Shown here: positions 60,340-64,000 of the stretch, in pieces
Layout of the letters: each line of letters opens with the position of its first letter
Numbering within the stretch: position 1 is the first letter of the stretch
Assembly (NCBI RefSeq): GCF_007018965.1
Contig: NZ_VJYZ01000005.1
Coordinates: forward strand, 186,001 to 250,000
DNA from: Paracoccus marinus
GTDB taxonomy: Bacteria > Pseudomonadota > Alphaproteobacteria > Rhodobacterales > Rhodobacteraceae
Reading direction: 5' to 3'
DNA length: 64,000 nt
Notes under the pieces: generated by a model
Seen by the model: the letters and a program-made list of their open reading frames with translations, nothing else
Told to the model about the DNA's origin: nothing
Database searches by the model: none
Position numbers and translations under genes: made by a program

Positions 60340-62316
60340 GTGCTGACGCTGGGGCCGATCGGATTTTCCGCGCCGTGGGTGCTGACCGCGCTGATCGCGC
60401 TGCCGGTGCTGTGGCTGCTGCTGCGCGCGGTTCCGCCCGCGATGCGCGAGGTGACGTTCCCCGGCACCGCGCTTCTGGCCGGGCTGCCCGACCCCGCGCC
60501 CATTGCGCGGCGCACGCCGTGGTGGCTGCTGGCGTTGCGGCTCGCGGCCATCGCCGGGCTGATCCTCGCGCTCGCCGGTCCGGTCTGGAAGCCCGCGCCC
60601 GATGACGCGGGCACCGGTCCGCTGCTGGTCGTCATCGACGCCGGCGCATCCGCCGCGCCGGGGTGGGAAGGCGCGCGCGCCCGCGCCGTCGCCGCGCTGG
60701 ACCGCGCCGAAAGCGCAGGCCGTCCCGCGGCGCTGCTGGTGGCGGACGGCGCGCCGGGGCAGGGCGACACCATCCCGTTCCAGCCCGCCGCCGACCTGAC
60801 GGCACGCGTTCGCGGCGCCGCGCCCCAGCCTTGGGAAACCCGTTACCCCGACGACCCGGCGAACGTGCTGCGGGATGCGCCCGAACGCTTTGCGACGCTG
60901 TGGCTCAGCGACGGGCTCGACCATCCCGGCCGCGCCGGATGGCTTGCGGCGCTTGGCGCGCGCGGGCCGGTCACGGTCGTGCCTCAGGCAGCACCCGTCC
61001 GCAGCTTGCAGATCGTGCCCGGCACCATGCCCGCGCTGGCGCTTCGGTCCACCGCCCCGGGCGCGCTGCCGCAGGTGCTTGCGATCGGCCCCGATCCGCA
61101 GGGCACGCCCCGCACGCTCGCCCGGCTGACCCCGCCCGATCCTAAGGTCGCGGCAGGGATCGCCGAGGCCACGGTGCCCATCGACCTGCCGTCCGAACTT
61201 CGCAACCGCGTCACCCGCTTCACGATCGAGGGCGAGGCTTCGGCCGCCGCCGTCGTGCTGGCCGACGACCGCGTGCGCCGCCGCAAGGTCGCGCTGGTGG
61301 GCGACACCCGCAGCACCGAGGGGCAAGCGCTGCTGTCCCCCGTCCACTACCTGCGCCAGGCGCTCGCGCCTCGGACCGACCTGATCGAAGGCGCGCTGGC
61401 CGAGGTCCTTCCCGCCGCGCCCGACGTGATCGTCATGGCCGACCAGCCGCTCGACCCCGAGCAGCCGGAGCTGTCCGACTGGATCGACCGGGGCGGGCTG
61501 CTGATCCGCTTTGCCGGGCCCCGCATGGCCGCGTCCGAGGCGCTGGACCTCGACCCGCTGCTGCCCGTGAGGCTGCTTCCCGGCGGCCGCGACATCGGCG
61601 GCGCGCTGAGCTGGGGTGAGCCGCGCGCAGTCCAGCCCTTTGCCGCTGACGGCCCCTTCGCGGGGCTGACCCCGCCCGCCGACGTGACCGTGCGCGCCCA
61701 GCTGATGGCCGAGCCGGGGCTGGACCTTGCGGCCCGGACCGTGGCATCGCTCAGCGACGGAACGCCGCTCGTGACCCGCGACGCACTAGGGAAGGGGCAG
61801 GTGGTCCTGTTCCATACCGCCGCGAACGCGGACTGGTCGTCGCTGCCGCTGTCGGGGCTGTTCCTGTCGATGCTCGACCGGCTGGCGCAGGGTGCGGCCG
61901 GGATCGACGCCGCGCCGGGCACCGGACCCGCCGATGACCCCGCCAGCGAACCCAGCCGCACCGACGAGCAGCCGTTCTGGGCGGCCGAGACGGTGCTGGA
62001 CGGCTTTGGCCGCCCCGGCCCCCCGGGCGAGGACCTGCCGCCCGTCGCAGCCGAGGATTTCGCGCGGGGTCCCGCGCCGGGCGCGCCCGCGGGCATCTAC
62101 GTTGCAGGCGAACGGCGGGCGGCGCTGAACGCGGGCGGGCCAATGGCGATCGCCACCTGGCCCGGCGCGACGGTCGAGACGGCGGGCCGCGCGGCCGGCA
62201 CCGACCTGCGCGGCTGGTTGCTGGCGCTTGCGGCGGCGGTGCTGGCGCTTGACGCCGTCGCGTCGGGGACGCTGGCCGGCCGCCGTGGCGCGCGGCCCCA
62301 ACGGGTGGCCGCATGA
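60340..62316 (+). CDS. BatA-like membrane protein, N-terminal aerotolerance-regulator domain
   Basis: The 658-residue protein begins at GTG 60340. It has two N-terminal membrane segments (about 10-28 and 60-80, LAAIAGLILALAGPVW), then a long periplasmic region with VWA-like segments (60-600), and a last helix near 625-645. In many alphaproteobacteria this protein is fused to a DUF4159 domain; here the DUF4159 part is a separate gene overlapping by ATGA. The start is 13 bases after DUF58. Function is inferred from BatA: envelope stress or aerotolerance, not proven. Confidence 0.85.
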   Translation: MLTLGPIGFSAPWVLTALIALPVLWLLLRAVPPAMREVTFPGTALLAGLPDPAPIARRTPWWLLALRLAAIAGLILALAGPVWKPAPDDAGTGPLLVVIDAGASAAPGWEGARARAVAALDRAESAGRPAALLVADGAPGQGDTIPFQPAADLTARVRGAAPQPWETRYPDDPANVLRDAPERFATLWLSDGLDHPGRAGWLAALGARGPVTVVPQAAPVRSLQIVPGTMPALALRSTAPGALPQVLAIGPDPQGTPRTLARLTPPDPKVAAGIAEATVPIDLPSELRNRVTRFTIEGEASAAAVVLADDRVRRRKVALVGDTRSTEGQALLSPVHYLRQALAPRTDLIEGALAEVLPAAPDVIVMADQPLDPEQPELSDWIDRGGLLIRFAGPRMAASEALDLDPLLPVRLLPGGRDIGGALSWGEPRAVQPFAADGPFAGLTPPADVTVRAQLMAEPGLDLAARTVASLSDGTPLVTRDALGKGQVVLFHTAANADWSSLPLSGLFLSMLDRLAQGAAGIDAAPGTGPADDPASEPSRTDEQPFWAAETVLDGFGRPGPPGEDLPPVAAEDFARGPAPGAPAGIYVAGERRAALNAGGPMAIATWPGATVETAGRAAGTDLRGWLLALAAAVLALDAVASGTLAGRRGARPQRVAA

Positions 62317-63209
62317 TCGGCCGCATGTTTTCCGCCGCCCTGGCCGCTTTCCTTATGGCCCTGCCCGCCGCCGCGCAGGACACGCCGCCGGGCGATCCGG
62401 CGCCGCAGCTTGCCGCCGCCGCGCGGCAGGTGGCGCTCGCCCACGTGCTGACCGGCGACCCCGAGGTGGACGAGGCCGCGCGGCAGGGTCTGGACGGGCT
62501 GTCGCTGGAACTGACGCTGCGCACCACGGTCGAGCCGGGGCCGCCTTTGGGGATCGACGTCGATCAGGACGACCTCTCGCTGCTGACCTTTCTCTACTGG
62601 CCGGTGACGCCGGACCAGCCGGCCCCGTCGCCGCAGGCCTATGCGCGGCTGAACCGCTTCCTTCGCTCGGGCGGGGTGATCCTGTTCGACACCCGTGACG
62701 GCGACGTCGCCATGGCGGGTGGGCCGGGATCGGGCGCCGACCTGCAGCGGCTCGCCGCGCCGCTGGACATCCCGCCGCTCGCGCCGGTACCAGAGGACCA
62801 CGTGCTGACCCGCAGCTTCTACCTGCTGCAGGACTTTCCCGGCCGCTGGCAGGGCAACCCGCTGTGGGTCGAGGCGTCCGCGCCGTCCGGGGACACGCCC
62901 CCCGCCGCCGGGTTCCGCACCCGCAACGACGGCGTCTCGCCGGTCGTGATCGGCGCGAACGACTGGGCGGAGGCATGGGCCATCGACGAACGCGGGCTGC
63001 CCACCCATCAGGTCGGACGCGGGATCGAGGGTGAACGGCAACGCGAGCTGGCGCTGAGGTTCGGCATCAACTTGATCATGTATGTCCTGACGGGCAATTA
63101 CAAATCAGATCAGGTCCATGTTCCGGCTCTGCTCGACCGCCTGGGACGGGCCGAGGCTGATGCGTTTGCGGACGATCGCTTCGACGATCGATGGGACGAC
63201 CGCCCATGA
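62313..63209 (+). CDS. DUF4159 domain protein (separate from its usual BatA-like partner)
   Basis: The 298-residue protein has a cleavable signal (MFSAALAAFLMALPAAAQD) and then a DUF4159 domain, including LSLLTFLYWPVTPDQPAPS, RLNRFLRSGGVILFDTRDG, LTRSFYLLQDFPGRW and GVSPVVIGANDWAEAWA. The ending FGINLIMYVLTGNYKSDQVHVP is also a family feature. In relatives it is often the C-terminal half of one protein with the preceding gene. Its ATG overlaps that gene's stop (ATGA), so either it is a true split or a frameshift. It has its own signal peptide, which favours a true split. Confidence 0.85.
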   Translation: MIGRMFSAALAAFLMALPAAAQDTPPGDPAPQLAAAARQVALAHVLTGDPEVDEAARQGLDGLSLELTLRTTVEPGPPLGIDVDQDDLSLLTFLYWPVTPDQPAPSPQAYARLNRFLRSGGVILFDTRDGDVAMAGGPGSGADLQRLAAPLDIPPLAPVPEDHVLTRSFYLLQDFPGRWQGNPLWVEASAPSGDTPPAAGFRTRNDGVSPVVIGANDWAEAWAIDERGLPTHQVGRGIEGERQRELALRFGINLIMYVLTGNYKSDQVHVPALLDRLGRAEADAFADDRFDDRWDDRP

Positions 63210-64000
63210 CGGGACTGCACTTCGATCCCGCACTTCCCTGGCCGCTGATCGCCGGCGTCGCCGCGCTGGCGCTGCTGGCGGCGGCATGGGCGCTGTGGCG
63301 GGGCCTGCCGGGCTGGGGGCTGCGCGGGCTTGCCGGCCTTGCCGCGGCGTTCGCGCTGGCCGGGCCGGTGATCGAGCGCGGGGTGCGGCAGTCCCTGTCC
63401 GACATCGTGATCCTGATCGATGACCGCAGCGCCAGCCAAGGCCTGCCCGGACGCGGCGCGCAGGCCGACGCGGCGGTGGCGCAGCTGTCGGCGCAGCTTT
63501 CCGCCCTGCCCGGGGTCGAACTGCGCCGGGTGACGGTCGGGGACGACCCGGATGGCACGCTGCTGGGCACCGCAATGACCCGGGCGCTCGCGGCCGAACC
63601 CGAGGCGCGGGTCGCGGGCGTGATTGCCGTCACCGACGGACAGGCCGCGGACGCCGCGATGGTGCCCGCATCTGCGCCCGCGCCGGTCCATGTCCTGCTG
63701 ACGGGCCAGCCCGCCGACTGGGACCGCCGCCTGGTCGTCGAGGAAGCGCCCGCCTTCGGGCTGATCGGCCACACCGCGACGATCCGGGTGTCCGTGCAGG
63801 ATCAGGGCGCGGTGCCGCCCGAAATGGCCGCAAGCGCCGCGACCCTGCGGGTCCGGGTGGACGGTGAGGACGAGCAGGTGGTGGCGCTGCCCCGGGGCGT
63901 GCCGCTGGACCTGCCGGTCGAGGTGGCGCATGCGGGGCAGAACGTCGTGTTGCTGCGGCTGGACCCGCCCGAGGGCGGACCTGTGCAGCTTACCGACCGG
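63206..64000 (+). CDS. VWA-like membrane protein, partial (cut by the right edge)
   Basis: The first 265 codons are present, with no stop before the window end. The ATG overlaps the DUF4159 stop (ATGA). Two N-terminal membrane segments (about 14-28 and 34-52) precede a VWA-like region beginning IVILIDDRSASQGLPG. The MIDAS-type DDRSAS differs from the usual DxSxS only in the second Asp and Arg. GVIAVTDGQAADA follows. It continues the MoxR-DUF58-BatA-DUF4159 operon and is probably another periplasmic component. The C-terminal half is outside the window. Confidence 0.8.
   Translation, partial: MTGLHFDPALPWPLIAGVAALALLAAAWALWRGLPGWGLRGLAGLAAAFALAGPVIERGVRQSLSDIVILIDDRSASQGLPGRGAQADAAVAQLSAQLSALPGVELRRVTVGDDPDGTLLGTAMTRALAAEPEARVAGVIAVTDGQAADAAMVPASAPAPVHVLLTGQPADWDRRLVVEEAPAFGLIGHTATIRVSVQDQGAVPPEMAASAATLRVRVDGEDEQVVALPRGVPLDLPVEVAHAGQNVVLLRLDPPEGGPVQLTDR

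Overview
The window is about 64 kb of very GC-rich chromosome from an alphaproteobacterium, most likely of the order Rhodobacterales (Rhodobacter, Paracoccus or Roseobacter relatives). This is inferred from the aerobic cobaltochelatase genes cobS and cobT, a DUF1467 gene directly after methylmalonyl-CoA epimerase, the obgE-proB pair, the DUF1285/MoxR/DUF58/DUF4159 neighbourhood and the overall codon use. No insertion sequence, phage gene, integrase, CRISPR array, rRNA or tRNA was recognised. Genes are tightly packed, many overlap by 1 to 4 bases, and no gene-free stretch exceeds 300 bases. The longest gaps are about 250 bases (46719-46968) and 220-235 bases (27-256, 24070-24292, 38373-38605).

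Layout. 1-2.2 kb: the first codons of a probable DUF808 gene leaving the window, then a secreted fasciclin protein with an ECF sigma/anti-sigma pair. 2.2-7.3 kb: cobS, a hypothetical protein, a carnitine-dehydrogenase-like enzyme, a secreted coiled-coil protein and cobT. 7.4-13.7 kb: patatin lipoprotein, Xaa-Pro aminopeptidase, FAD-linked oxidase, GH25 lysozyme-like lipoprotein, CPBP membrane protein, DUF3147. 13.8-19.2 kb: aspS, GNAT acetyltransferase, orphan response regulator, mce-DUF1467, EI24 protein, nitroreductase. 19.3-24.1 kb: enolase, EEP nuclease, SelO, and a membrane/coiled-coil protein preceded by a 24-residue membrane peptide under an EcfG-like promoter. 24.3-30.1 kb: obgE-proB, an acyltransferase and pepN. 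30.3-34.1 kb: a Thr-rich membrane-anchored protein and the transhydrogenase genes pntAB. 34.1-42 kb: cupin/Lrp pair, small L,D-transpeptidase, 24-residue lipoprotein, ArsC-like protein, NMT1-type binding protein, omega-amino acid aminotransferase, kup and a MATE exporter.

42.06-46.72 kb is a four-gene nucleotide-sugar operon: colD-like, gmd, manC and an fcl/colC-like gene. The aminotransferase-fold protein has His188 where a PLP aminotransferase has Lys, as in ColD, so the operon probably makes GDP-L-colitose rather than, or as well as, GDP-L-fucose. 46.9-49.4 kb holds divergent cell-wall genes (DUF882 and a large L,D-transpeptidase). 49.4-52.2 kb holds lpxD, a specialised acyl carrier protein and a ketoacyl synthase with an unusual basic tail, probably a dedicated acyl supply for lipid A. 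52.3-58.3 kb: ferredoxin, purU, TetR regulator, alpha/beta hydrolase, typA, hyi and DUF1285. 58.4-64 kb: a MoxR-DUF58-BatA/DUF4159-VWA operon whose last gene is cut by the window end.

Most of the window is housekeeping chromosome. The most notable content is the putative colitose operon, the lpxD-ACP-KAS unit, the sigma/anti-sigma/fasciclin module, and the stress-type promoter driving a tiny membrane peptide and its partner. All calls come from reading the sequence and from family knowledge; no database search was run.
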